Shown here piece after piece: positions 1 to 8,295 of a stretch of 64,000 nt of DNA (the stretch's first letter is position 1; every line of letters begins with the position of its first letter). The notes beneath the pieces were generated by a model. The model saw nothing but the letters and a program-made list of their open reading frames with translations. It ran no database searches and was not told the origin of the DNA. The translations under genes and the position numbers were made by a program. This DNA is from Sphingomonas sp. PP-CE-1G-424 (GTDB lineage: Bacteria; Pseudomonadota; Alphaproteobacteria; Sphingomonadales; Sphingomonadaceae): assembly GCF_004341085.1 (NCBI RefSeq), contig NZ_SLXW01000003.1, forward strand, positions 310,001 to 374,000. The letters run 5' to 3'.

Positions 1-361
1 CGGCGCCCGCCGCGCGCAGTTCGGCGCATCTGGCCGCGGTACGGCGATCCTGCCACACGATCGCGGGATGGATCGGGGTGCCCGTCGCGCGATCCCAGAC
101 GACCGTCGTCTCGCGTTGATTGGTGATACCGATCGCCGCGATGTCGCGTGCGGCGACGCCGCTCCTGGCGATCGCCTCGTGCGCCGTCGAGAGGACATCG
201 CGCCAGATGTCTTCGGGGTCATGTTCCACCCAGCCCGGTGCAGGATAATGCTGCGCGAACTCGACCTGCGCCGCCGCGACGCACTTGGCTTTGGAATCAA
301 AGACGATGCTGCGCGTCGACGTGGTCCCCTGATCGATCGCGAGGATGTGCTTACCGGTCAT
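1..361 (-). CDS. glpK: Glycerol kinase, N-terminal part (cut by window edge)
   Basis: Phosphorylates glycerol to sn-glycerol-3-phosphate in the cytoplasm. Reading leftward from the ATG at 361, the protein opens [20 protein letters not shown], the phosphate-1 loop of the FGGY kinase family. It continues with [12 protein letters not shown] and the glycerol-kinase signature [12 protein letters not shown]. About 120 of the usual ~500 residues are inside the window. It is divergent from glpD, which uses its product, so the 112-base gap must carry both promoters. Identification is firm; the rest of the gene cannot be judged. Confidence 0.95.
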   Translation of the reverse strand, partial: MTGKHILAIDQGTTSTRSIVFDSKAKCVAAAQVEFAQHYPAPGWVEHDPEDIWRDVLSTAHEAIARSGVAARDIAAIGITNQRETTVVWDRATGTPIHPAIVWQDRRTAARCAELRAAGA

Positions 362-414
362 GTGATCCTCTCCGCTTGCGCCTGACTTGTGCCGGTTTGA
401 AAGGACGGTCAATC

Positions 415-459
415 CTTTCGTTTGGCTTCGTATTGCGATAAAGCGCGTGTAATCGAAAG
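415..459. promoter_or_regulatory. Possible GlpR operator between glpK and glpD
   Basis: CTTTCGTTT at 415-423 and AATCGAAAG at 451-459 form an inverted pair (8 of 9 positions complementary) in the divergent glpK/glpD promoter gap. DeoR-type GlpR proteins bind inverted half sites and a GlpR-like gene lies two genes away. The right half lies immediately before the glpD ribosome binding site. This is inference from symmetry only. Confidence 0.35.
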
Positions 460-473
460 CGGAAGGCTATCCC

Positions 474-1988
474 GTGCATTCATCTCCGTCTCCGGACTAC
501 GACCTGCTGATCGTCGGTGGCGGCATCAACGGCGCGGGGATCGCGCGCGATGCGGCAGGACGCGGCTTGCGCGTGCTGTTGGTGGAGCAGGACGATCTCG
601 CCAGCCACACCTCGTCCGCCTCGACCAAGCTCATCCATGGAGGGCTGCGCTATCTCGAATATGGCGAGTTCAGGCTGGTGCGGGAATCGTTGATCGAGCG
701 CGAGCGGCTCTGGGGCATGGCGCCGCATATCATCTGGCCGCTGCGCTTCGTCCTGCCGCAGACGCAATCGCCGCGTCCCGCCTGGATGGTGCGGCTCGGC
801 CTGTTTCTCTACGACCATCTCGGCGGGCGGAAGCGGCTGCCGGGGACCGAAACGATCGCGCTCGACCGATCGCCGGTTGGCAACGGGCTTGCCGATCGAC
901 AGGGCAGGGCTTTCGTCTATTCGGACTGTTGGGTCGAAGATAGCCGCCTCGTCGTGCTGAACGCGCGCGATGCCGCCAACCGGGGGGCGGAAATCCGCAC
1001 GCGCACCCGGCTGCTTGATGCCCGCCGGGAGGGTGGTGAATGGACGGCGACAATCGTCGATGCGGGGGGCGAGCGTCGGATACGCGCAAAAGCGCTGGTG
1101 AATGCCGCGGGCCCGTGGGTCAGCGACGTGATCGGTCGCGCGGAGGGTATCCGCAGCGAGAGCAAGGTGCGGCTCGTCAAGGGCAGCCATATCGTCGTGC
1201 CGCAACTCTACGAGGGCGCGCATGCCTTCATGCTGCAGAACGAAGACCGCCGGATCGTCTTCGCCATCCCCTATGAGGGCAAGTTCACGCTGATCGGCAC
1301 GACCGACCAGCCATGGGACGCCGCGCCCGGCACGCCGGTCATCAGCGACGCGGAAACGGCGTACCTCATCGCGACGGTAAACCGCTATTTCACGCGCCAG
1401 CTGACGTCGGACGATGTCGCGTGGAGCTACGCCGGGATCCGTCCTTTGCATGACGATCATGCGGGAAACGCCTCCGCCGTGACGCGTGATTACGTGCTCG
1501 ATCTGGACGCGGGCGAGGGCAAGGCGCCGATGCTCAGCATCTTCGGCGGCAAGATCACGACCTATCGCAAGCTCGCCGAACACGCGATGGCCGAACTGGC
1601 GAAGGTCATCCCCGCGATCGGCCCGGCCTGGACCGCCGGCATCGCGCTGCCGGGCGGCGATATGCCGGAGGCGGATTTCGATCGGTTCCTTGCAGGGCTG
1701 ACGGCCGCGCGGCCCGGATTGCCTTCCGCGTTACTTCGTCGACTGGCGCGTGCCTATGGTACCGATGTCGATGCGCTGCTCGGCGATGCCGTCGATATCG
1801 CGGCGCTCGGCGAAGATTTTGGCGGCGGCTTGACCGAGCGTGAGGTCGACTATCTGATCGCGCGCGAGTGGGCGCAAACGAGCGACGACATCCTGTATCG
1901 ACGCAGCAAGCTAGGGCTTCATGTCCCGTCGGGGACAGCCGAGCGACTGACCGCCTATCTTGAAGCCCGACCGTCGACCCGAGCATGA
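474..1988 (+). CDS. glpD: Glycerol-3-phosphate dehydrogenase (FAD, quinone-linked)
   Basis: Oxidises glycerol-3-phosphate to dihydroxyacetone phosphate and passes electrons to the membrane quinone pool. The 504-residue protein has the FAD dinucleotide fold DLLIVGGGINGAGIARDAA near residues 9-27 and the family block STKLIHGGLRYLEYGEFRLV around 50-70. AGIRPLHDD and FGGKITTYRKLAEH lie in the C-terminal half. The start is GTG at 474, supported by GGAAGG at 461-466. The stop overlaps the start of the next gene by 4 bases, so the two are probably translated together. Length and motifs match aerobic GlpD. Confidence 0.95.
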   Translation: MHSSPSPDYDLLIVGGGINGAGIARDAAGRGLRVLLVEQDDLASHTSSASTKLIHGGLRYLEYGEFRLVRESLIERERLWGMAPHIIWPLRFVLPQTQSPRPAWMVRLGLFLYDHLGGRKRLPGTETIALDRSPVGNGLADRQGRAFVYSDCWVEDSRLVVLNARDAANRGAEIRTRTRLLDARREGGEWTATIVDAGGERRIRAKALVNAAGPWVSDVIGRAEGIRSESKVRLVKGSHIVVPQLYEGAHAFMLQNEDRRIVFAIPYEGKFTLIGTTDQPWDAAPGTPVISDAETAYLIATVNRYFTRQLTSDDVAWSYAGIRPLHDDHAGNASAVTRDYVLDLDAGEGKAPMLSIFGGKITTYRKLAEHAMAELAKVIPAIGPAWTAGIALPGGDMPEADFDRFLAGLTAARPGLPSALLRRLARAYGTDVDALLGDAVDIAALGEDFGGGLTEREVDYLIAREWAQTSDDILYRRSKLGLHVPSGTAERLTAYLEARPSTRA

Positions 1989-2773
1989 CCCCGGCGCCGC
2001 TCGAACACGCCGTGCTCCGCCACCGTCGGATCCTCGAACTCGCGCGCCAGACCGGCAGCGTCAGCGTCGAAGCGCTGGCGGCTGAGTTCGGCGTCTCGTC
2101 GCAGACGATCCGCAAGGACCTGAACCAACTGTCGAAAACGGCGATGGTGTCGCGTGTGCATGGCGGTGCGGTGGCGACGTCGGGAGTCGACAATCTCGAT
2201 CATGGTGTACGACGAGCGTTCGCGTCGGAGGCGAAGGCCGCGATCGGCGCGGCGGCGGCGCAGCTTATCCCCGACGGCGCCAGCCTGTTCATCAATATCG
2301 GCACGACAACGGAGGAGGTTGCTCGGGCGCTGACCGGTCATTGCAACTTGCTGGTGATCACCAACAACCTCAACGTCGTCGACATCCTGCGCGACACGCC
2401 GTCGATCGAGATCCTGATCGCGGGCGGTCGCGTCCGTCCTGCCGACCGGGCGGTCGTCGGCACGCTGGCGATGGATTTCATTCGTGGCTTCAAGACCGAT
2501 TTCGCGATCGTCGGTGCGTCCGGGATCGATCGCGACGGTACGTTGCTCGATTTCGATGTCGACGAGGTGCGCGTGTCGCAGACGATCATCGCGCAGGCGC
2601 GGAAAGTGATCCTCGTCGCCGATCGCTCCAAGCTCCATCGGCCTGCTCCGATCCGGATCACCGGCCTCGATGCGATCGATTATTTCGTGACCGACCGTCT
2701 TGGCGATTCCGCCATCCTCGCCGCCTGCCGGTCGGCGAATGCCGAGCTCGTGGAGGCCGCGCCCAGCGACTGA
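1985..2773 (+). CDS. glpR: DeoR-family glycerol-3-phosphate regulon repressor
   Basis: 262 residues. The N-terminal winged helix contains HRRILELARQTGSVSVEALA and SSQTIRKDLNQL (about 13-55), the DeoR DNA-binding signature, followed by VHGGAV. The C-terminal sugar-phosphate-sensing domain has INIGTTTEEVARAL, ITNNLNVVDIL and IVGASGIDRDGTLLDFD. Overlap with glpD and divergence from glpK indicate that it represses glp genes and is relieved by glycerol-3-phosphate. The role is inferred from context; the fold assignment is firm. Confidence 0.88.
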   Translation: MTPAPLEHAVLRHRRILELARQTGSVSVEALAAEFGVSSQTIRKDLNQLSKTAMVSRVHGGAVATSGVDNLDHGVRRAFASEAKAAIGAAAAQLIPDGASLFINIGTTTEEVARALTGHCNLLVITNNLNVVDILRDTPSIEILIAGGRVRPADRAVVGTLAMDFIRGFKTDFAIVGASGIDRDGTLLDFDVDEVRVSQTIIAQARKVILVADRSKLHRPAPIRITGLDAIDYFVTDRLGDSAILAACRSANAELVEAAPSD

Positions 2774-2816
2774 TCCGAACCTCGGCGAACTGTTGGACGT
2801 TGCGTCACCGCCGCCA

Positions 2817-3545
2817 TCACGTACCGCAGTTCGAACGGCAGCGGGTTGCCTGCGCCGCGACCGGAGCGGCGTAGGGGTTCTCGAAAAGCCCGCTGACGAA
2901 CTTGGCGATCATGATCGGCCGGACCGACGCGTCGATCCTTGCCTCTGCAACGCGGCCGGCGCGGCCTGCGGCGATGATCGGTGCCGGCGTGTCGCCATCG
3001 CCGATCCGGCCACGACCGTTCGTTTTGACGCGGGGTGCCACGCGCATTTCCTTGTCAGGATCGGTGGCAATGGTGATCGGTATCCCGAGCCGCGATGACT
3101 CGCCGATCGTCTGGAGCGCGGCGTTCTGCTCGGCAAAGCGTCGCGGGGAAAGAGCGATCCGGCTGCCGAAGCTGGTGATGCCATGCAATCGCACCATCGT
3201 GGTAACGCGCGCTAGGTCATAGCGCTCGAAGGTTCGGCCGATCCCTGGGCTGGCAGCGGTCTCGATCGTCGGCAGCGCCACGTGCAGCATCGTCCCTGCC
3301 TTTTCCGTCAGGGTCATGCGACCGAGCAAGTCGTCCGTCCGTCGCTCTGGTGACAGCCGCCAATCCTCATACGCATCAAGCCTGCCATTGCGGTCCAGAT
3401 CGCGGAAGCGATGCCCGTCCAGCGTCAGGATCGGCCCTGATCGGCTCTCGACCTGTGGATCGGCCTTGATCGACGGCGCCAACAGCAGACCCGCCGGTAT
3501 CGCGACGCCGATCAGCCAGATCGACGAAAGTCGACTGTTGCTCAC
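2817..3545 (-). pseudogene. Remnant of a GH3 beta-glucosidase with a large internal deletion
   Basis: The frame opens with a signal-like segment (about residues 1-28) and then reads FRDLDRNGRLDAYEDWRLSP and MTLTEKAGTMLH. GITSFGSRIALSPRRFAEQN and SRLGIPITIATDP follow, so this matches the N-terminal ~160 residues of secreted sphingomonad-type GH3 enzymes. It then becomes low-complexity and jumps to ASVRPIMIAKFVSGLFENPY, a block that normally lies some 200 residues further on in GH3. The catalytic region and the whole C-terminal domain are missing: 242 residues against the usual 700 or more. I read it as a decayed gene. A short secreted GH3-like protein is possible but unlikely. Confidence 0.75.
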
Positions 3546-4162
3546 AGCCGCGACGCCGGATCACGGAAGGGATTTCGTATAATATTCCAGTGGTGATCGC
3601 CTGACTCGAATAGTCTTGCCTGCGCCGAATATATTTTTCTCACGCCCGCGTGCGAATCGATCGCAGTGAACGCGGCGACACCGGCCTCGATTGATAGTCC
3701 GGTCAAAGCACTCTCCCAAATAGATAGGCGTGATCTCCTCCTGAGATTTTCCGTATATCTACCCGAAGGCCGCTACCAGCTGAAACGTGCTTTTATCAAG
3801 GTATATCGATCGAACACCCAAACGATAAGTGACGGAGAAAAACCTTATAGAACCAGTTCGGATCTAAACGAAAATAAATTCAAACCTTTCGATGGAGATA
3901 CAGGAAAGATAAGGACACTGAGCAAGATCAATGTTCGATCTCGCCAGACTGGCGGAGCCGCTGAAATAAGCCATCTTTCTGCAGTTTTATATGGTCGATG
4001 CCTCGTATCAGGCGTTTTTCGTCATGAGCGTCGGCAGCGGCGATTTGAACGCTGGGCTGATCGATGTTGAAATTGCAGCTTTTTAACCGCTGTCGCGTAG
4101 CGCGGACGCGCAACCTTTATCGTCTCCGAACCGTTCCCCGTCGGCATGACACGAGGATTCCC
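3546..4162. other. AT-richer intergenic stretch without a convincing gene
   Basis: Bases 3570-4090 are visibly richer in A and T than the neighbours. The only plus-strand open frame (3666-4070, 134 codons) has no recognisable domain, no good ribosome binding site and atypical codon choice. The last ~80 bases must hold the catalase promoter. GAGGA at 4153-4157 is the catalase ribosome binding site. The rest may be decayed or foreign DNA. Confidence 0.55.
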
Positions 4163-6250
4163 ATGACCGACTTTTCAGATCTCAACGCAGGGACCGGCGG
4201 CGAGACGCATCAGGTCACCGATGCCGATCATCCCGTACTGACGACCAACCACGGCACGCCGATTTCCGACAACCAGAACCAGCTCAAGGTCGGCGCGCGC
4301 GGGCCCGTCCTGCTCGAGGACGAGAGCTACCGCGAGAAGATCAACCATTTCGACCATGAGCGTATTCCGGAGCGCATCGTCCACGCACGTGGCAGCGCAG
4401 CGCATGGCTATTTCGAGTGCACAGAAAGCCTGTCGGACATCACCGTCGCCGATATGTTCCAGAAGAAGGGGCAGCGTACCGAGGTGTTCACGCGCTTCTC
4501 GACCGTGGCCGGCGGCGCAGGCTCGATCGATACACCGCGCGACGTGCGCGGCTTCGCGGTCAAGTTCTACACGCGCGAAGGCAATTGGGATCTGGTCGGC
4601 AATAACATCCCGGTGTTTTTCATCCAGGATGCGATCAAGTTCCCCGACCTGATCCATGCCGCCAAGATGGAGGCCGATCGCGGCTATCCGCAGGCGGCGA
4701 CCGCGCACGACACGTTCTGGGATTTCATCAGCCTGATGCCCGAATCCACCCACATGATCATGTGGGCGATGTCGGACCGCACATTGCCGCGCACCTTCGC
4801 GAACATGGAAGGCTTTGGGGTCCACACCTTCCGCCTGATCAACAAGGACGGCAAGTCGACCTTCGTCAAGTTCCATTGGAAGCCCAAGGCAGGGCTGGCG
4901 TCGACGATCTGGGACGAGACCGTCAAGATCGCGGGTGCCGATCCGGACTTCCAGCGTCGCGACCTGTTCGAGCGGATAGAGCGCGGCGATTATCCCGAGT
5001 GGGAGCTGGGCCTCCAGCTGTTCGACGAGGAATTCGCCAACAGCCAGCCATACGACGTGCTCGATTCCACCAAGATCATTCCGGAAGAAGTCCTGCCGGT
5101 GAAGATCGTCGGTCGGATGGTGCTCGACCGGTATCCGGACAATTTCTTCGCCGAGACCGAGCAGGCTGCGTTCGTGCCGAGCCATGTCGTCCCCGGTATC
5201 GGCTTCTCGAACGATCCGCTGCTGCAGGGGCGGTTGTTCAGCTACACCGACACGCAGCTGTCGCGTCTCGGGTCGGTCAACTTCCACCAACTTCCGATCA
5301 ACGCGGCGAAGGGTCGTGCTGCCGCGGCTGGCAGCCCGTTCAACAATCAGCAGCGTGACGGTCACATGCAGATGGCCGTGCCCAAGGGCCGCGCCAACTA
5401 CGAGCCGAACAGCCTTGCCAAGGCGGGCGAGGAAGCCGGTGCGCGCGAGGATCCGGACAAGGGCTATAAGACCTTTCCGTCGGACGAAGAAGGTCAGAAG
5501 CTGCGGATCCGTCCGGAGAGTTTTGCGGACCATTACAGCCAGGCGCGGCTGTTCTTCCGCTCGATGGACCCGGCCGAGCAGGCACATATCGCGTCGGCGA
5601 TCGTGTTCGAGCTGTCGAAGGTTTCGCTCGATCACATCCGCATCCAGATGATGGCGAACCTGCGCAACGTCGACGAGGATCTGGCCAAGCGCGTCGCTGC
5701 CGGCCTCGCCATGGACCTGCCCGAGGCATCGCCGACCGCGGCACCGGTCCTCGATATGGACCTGTCGCCGGCACTGCGCATCATTCGTGGCCCGCTGGAG
5801 AAGCATACGCTGGAAGGTCGTACGGTCGGCATCCTGATCGCTGACGGCACCGATGCCGGAGAGCTGAACGCGCTGAAGGACGCGATCAAGAAGGCCGGTG
5901 GTCAGGCGAAGACGATTGCGCCCAAGGTCGGCAAGGTCCCGCTGTCGGACGGATCGTCGATCGCCGCGGATGCGCAGCTGTTCGGTCAGCCGTCGGTGAC
6001 GGTCGACGCGTGCGCGGTCATCCTGAGCAAGGATGCCTGTGCGAAGCTCGTCAAGGAAGGCGCGGCAGTACAGTGGGTCATGGATGCGTTCGGGCATCTC
6101 AAGGCGATCGGCCACAACGCAGCGGCCAAGCCATTGCTCGACAAGGCCGGGGTTGAGGCAGACGATGGTGTCGTCGAGCTGGGTGCGTTCGTCGACGCGG
6201 CCAAGAAGCGTTACTGGGATCGCGAGCCCAACGTTCGTACGCTGGCGTAA
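4163..6250 (+). CDS. katE: Large-subunit monofunctional catalase (HPII type)
   Basis: Disproportionates hydrogen peroxide in the cytoplasm. I start at ATG 4163 (695 residues) because GAGGA lies 5 bases upstream and [14 protein letters not shown] fits the family N terminus; an upstream ATG at 4064 would add an unrelated leader. The catalase core shows the distal His74 in [12 protein letters not shown], Asn148 in [18 protein letters not shown] and the haem-ligand Tyr361 in [16 protein letters not shown]-terminal extension from about residue 560 ([23 protein letters not shown]) is the flavodoxin/DJ-1-like domain of large catalases. It looks monocistronic and ends at a strong terminator. Confidence 0.95.
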   Translation: MTDFSDLNAGTGGETHQVTDADHPVLTTNHGTPISDNQNQLKVGARGPVLLEDESYREKINHFDHERIPERIVHARGSAAHGYFECTESLSDITVADMFQKKGQRTEVFTRFSTVAGGAGSIDTPRDVRGFAVKFYTREGNWDLVGNNIPVFFIQDAIKFPDLIHAAKMEADRGYPQAATAHDTFWDFISLMPESTHMIMWAMSDRTLPRTFANMEGFGVHTFRLINKDGKSTFVKFHWKPKAGLASTIWDETVKIAGADPDFQRRDLFERIERGDYPEWELGLQLFDEEFANSQPYDVLDSTKIIPEEVLPVKIVGRMVLDRYPDNFFAETEQAAFVPSHVVPGIGFSNDPLLQGRLFSYTDTQLSRLGSVNFHQLPINAAKGRAAAAGSPFNNQQRDGHMQMAVPKGRANYEPNSLAKAGEEAGAREDPDKGYKTFPSDEEGQKLRIRPESFADHYSQARLFFRSMDPAEQAHIASAIVFELSKVSLDHIRIQMMANLRNVDEDLAKRVAAGLAMDLPEASPTAAPVLDMDLSPALRIIRGPLEKHTLEGRTVGILIADGTDAGELNALKDAIKKAGGQAKTIAPKVGKVPLSDGSSIAADAQLFGQPSVTVDACAVILSKDACAKLVKEGAAVQWVMDAFGHLKAIGHNAAAKPLLDKAGVEADDGVVELGAFVDAAKKRYWDREPNVRTLA

Positions 6251-6316
6251 TCGTTCCAGGCGCCGTTTCGATCTTTCGGGTCGAAGCGGCGCCGCGATTT
6301 GGGCATTCGGTAGACA

Positions 6317-6357
6317 GTAAAAAACCACGCTCGGCTTGCCCGGGCGTGGTTTTTTAC
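6317..6357. terminator. Bidirectional intrinsic terminator
   Basis: GTAAAAAACCACGC (6317-6330) is perfectly complementary to GCGTGGTTTTTTAC (6344-6357) with a 13-base loop. The A and T runs on either side let it stop transcripts from both directions: katE from the left and the minus-strand gene at 6400-6780 from the right. Confidence 0.9.
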
Positions 6358-6399
6358 GTCGTCGATAATACCAGGCCGGCGGACCGGCCCAGTTGTAAG

Positions 6400-6780
6400 T
6401 CAGCTCTTCTTGCGCGCGCGCTTGGGGCTCGCGGCGGCTTCGACGTCCTCGGCTTCGTCGGGCGAATCTTCGCCGGCTTCGGTCAGTGCCTCGCCGAGCG
6501 CCTTCAGCTTCTCCTGCGACTTGTCGGCCTTGTCGGCGATCTTGGTGGTCGCCGCACCGAGACGGTGCAGCAGTGCGTGGATGCGATCGGCATCGGGCTC
6601 GCCCTTTTCGAGCTGCTTGCGCAACGCGGCGAGGTCCCGCAAGATTCCCTTGGCACCCGGCGTGTCGATCTCGGCGAGCGCGGACTCCCAGTCCTCCACC
6701 ATGTCGGCACCCTTGGTCGGCTTGGTGGCGTCGAGTCCGCGATTGATCGCGTTCATCGTTCCTGCAAATTTAACAGCCAT
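6400..6780 (-). CDS. Small Ala/Lys-rich helical protein of unknown function
   Basis: 126 residues from ATG 6780, which has GGAGAG just upstream. The longer frame to 6870 adds 30 residues without a ribosome binding site. The protein is charged and probably helical: ADMVEDWESALAEID, then GILRDLAALRKQLEKGEPDADRIHALLHRLG, then a long Lys/Ala/Glu helix. It ends in a basic tail, SPKRARKKS, which resembles histone-H1-like or nucleic-acid-binding tails. There are no signal or membrane segments. I do not recognise a family. It ends at the shared terminator and stands alone. Confidence 0.7.
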   Translation of the reverse strand: MAVKFAGTMNAINRGLDATKPTKGADMVEDWESALAEIDTPGAKGILRDLAALRKQLEKGEPDADRIHALLHRLGAATTKIADKADKSQEKLKALGEALTEAGEDSPDEAEDVEAAASPKRARKKS

Positions 6781-6888
6781 GTTTCGCTCTCCGCAGCCAT
6801 GATTTGGCAAATCGAAAACGAAGCGGATCCCCGAATATGTCCGTGTAATCACAGCAACCTTGATTAACATCGGCGGATTTTTCTTTGA

Positions 6889-8061
6889 TCAGAGCCGGAT
6901 CGATTGCTGGCCGTAGGTGAGAACATTTGCCGCCGTCGACGTCGCGTCCTTGATCCGGCCCGAGAGCATTTTCACTTCGTTCGCCACCACCGCAAAGCTC
7001 TTGCCGCGCTCGCCGGCGCGCGCGGCCTCAATCGAGGCGTTGAGCGCCAGCATCGACGTCTGCCGCGTGACCGCACCGATATCGTCGACGATCTCCGCCA
7101 ACTTCGACAAGGTGTCTTCGTGAGCCTTGCGGCGCGTTTCCGCCTCCTGACGGAATTGCTGCGCGCGTGCCGATTCCGTCTGCTCCGCTTGGCGCATCGC
7201 AGTCACGTCGGTTGCCCATTTGACGATTTTCACCACGCTACCGTGCTGATCGAAGATCGGATTGTAGGTTGCCTGCAAATGGACGTCGGCGCCGCCTTTG
7301 GTCCGCCGGCGATATTCGCGTTGCACGAACCGTCCGGCACGCAGGTTGGCCCACAAATCCAAATAATCCTGGGACGCCCGGTCTTCCGGTGAGCATAACA
7401 TGCTGTGATGACGCCCCGCCAGTTCGCTCATGGTGTAGCCCATGAGCGACAGGAGGTTCCGGTTCGCGGTCACGATCGTCCCGTCGATCGTCATCTCGAG
7501 CCAGCATTGCGACCGGTCGATCGCCTCCAGCTTGCTGCGATGTTCGGCGCTGTCGGCGAGCTCCTGGTCGGCCCTTTGCAGCGAGGCGCCATTCAACAGG
7601 ACCGAGGTCTCGAGCGCATAGAGTGTATAGAGCGAATGCGTCAGCCGGGTCAGCGTCGCCGGCTCGCCCGTCAGCGCCGCCGACAGACGGGCATGACGCG
7701 CGTGATAGCTGCGAAGCAGACCGGCGGAGAAGGCGATCTCCGTCGCTCGGTCCATGCTGCTCGCCCGGCCACGGCGGACCATCTTGCCGATCAGCTTCTG
7801 GTTCAGGCCGCCGGTGAATTTGAGTTCGGTGTAGTCGATGTCGCGACGAACGAGGTCGTCGATCCGGTCCTGCTTCAGATGGTACGGCGTGGCGTCGCCA
7901 GCGAACGGCCGCCAGAACCGGCGTACGTCCTCATCGACGCCGTCCTTGATGACCGCCCAGATTTCACGCAGGTCGCTTTCGAGGGTTCCGTCGGGGTCGA
8001 AGGCCAGACGAAGGTCCCGAACGTCGTCCTCGTTGAAATTTGAAGTCTTGGTGATCGTCAT
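6889..8061 (-). CDS. Short soluble PAS-containing methyl-accepting chemotaxis protein
   Basis: 390 residues, no transmembrane segment. Residues ~1-175 form a helical sensor ([56 protein letters not shown]) that could be a globin-coupled or protoglobin-like domain. Residues ~185-290 are a PAS domain ([22 protein letters not shown], then [18 protein letters not shown]). After a short coiled coil comes the receptor hairpin tip ([32 protein letters not shown]), which contacts CheA and CheW. The protein stops about 30 residues after the tip, so the signalling coiled coil is unusually short and has no returning methylation helix. No che genes are nearby. Confidence 0.82.
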   Translation of the reverse strand: MTITKTSNFNEDDVRDLRLAFDPDGTLESDLREIWAVIKDGVDEDVRRFWRPFAGDATPYHLKQDRIDDLVRRDIDYTELKFTGGLNQKLIGKMVRRGRASSMDRATEIAFSAGLLRSYHARHARLSAALTGEPATLTRLTHSLYTLYALETSVLLNGASLQRADQELADSAEHRSKLEAIDRSQCWLEMTIDGTIVTANRNLLSLMGYTMSELAGRHHSMLCSPEDRASQDYLDLWANLRAGRFVQREYRRRTKGGADVHLQATYNPIFDQHGSVVKIVKWATDVTAMRQAEQTESARAQQFRQEAETRRKAHEDTLSKLAEIVDDIGAVTRQTSMLALNASIEAARAGERGKSFAVVANEVKMLSGRIKDATSTAANVLTYGQQSIRL

Positions 8062-8295
8062 CTCGGCCTCGTTTCGCGGCGCCTGCTTCGCACGATACAG
8101 TCAAAATGGTGTTAACCAACGCACAAATAGAGCCTTTTTGGGAACGAGCAGTTTCTCTTGGTTGCGCTGCAAGCTAACCGTCGGAGATCACCGACGGGCA
8201 GCCCTGCGGGGTGACTTGGGTCTGTCACGATATCGTCGCGGAACTGTCGCAGGTGACCGGTAGGCGATCCCCAATTGGGCCGGGGACGATTGCAG

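Noticed and set aside
480..1583. Long minus-strand open frame opposite glpD
   Set aside because: Arg/Asp/Ala-rich sequence produced by the GC-rich codon pattern of glpD; no domain. The same applies to the long antisense frames opposite katE, czcA, the TBDRs and cobN.
3666..4070. 134-codon open frame in the AT-richer region before katE
   Set aside because: No recognisable domain, no clear ribosome binding site, and codon choice unlike all neighbours. Kept only as an unexplained stretch.
3928..4113. 61-codon minus-strand frame overlapping the katE upstream region
   Set aside because: No support; it lies opposite the catalase promoter and shows no family features.
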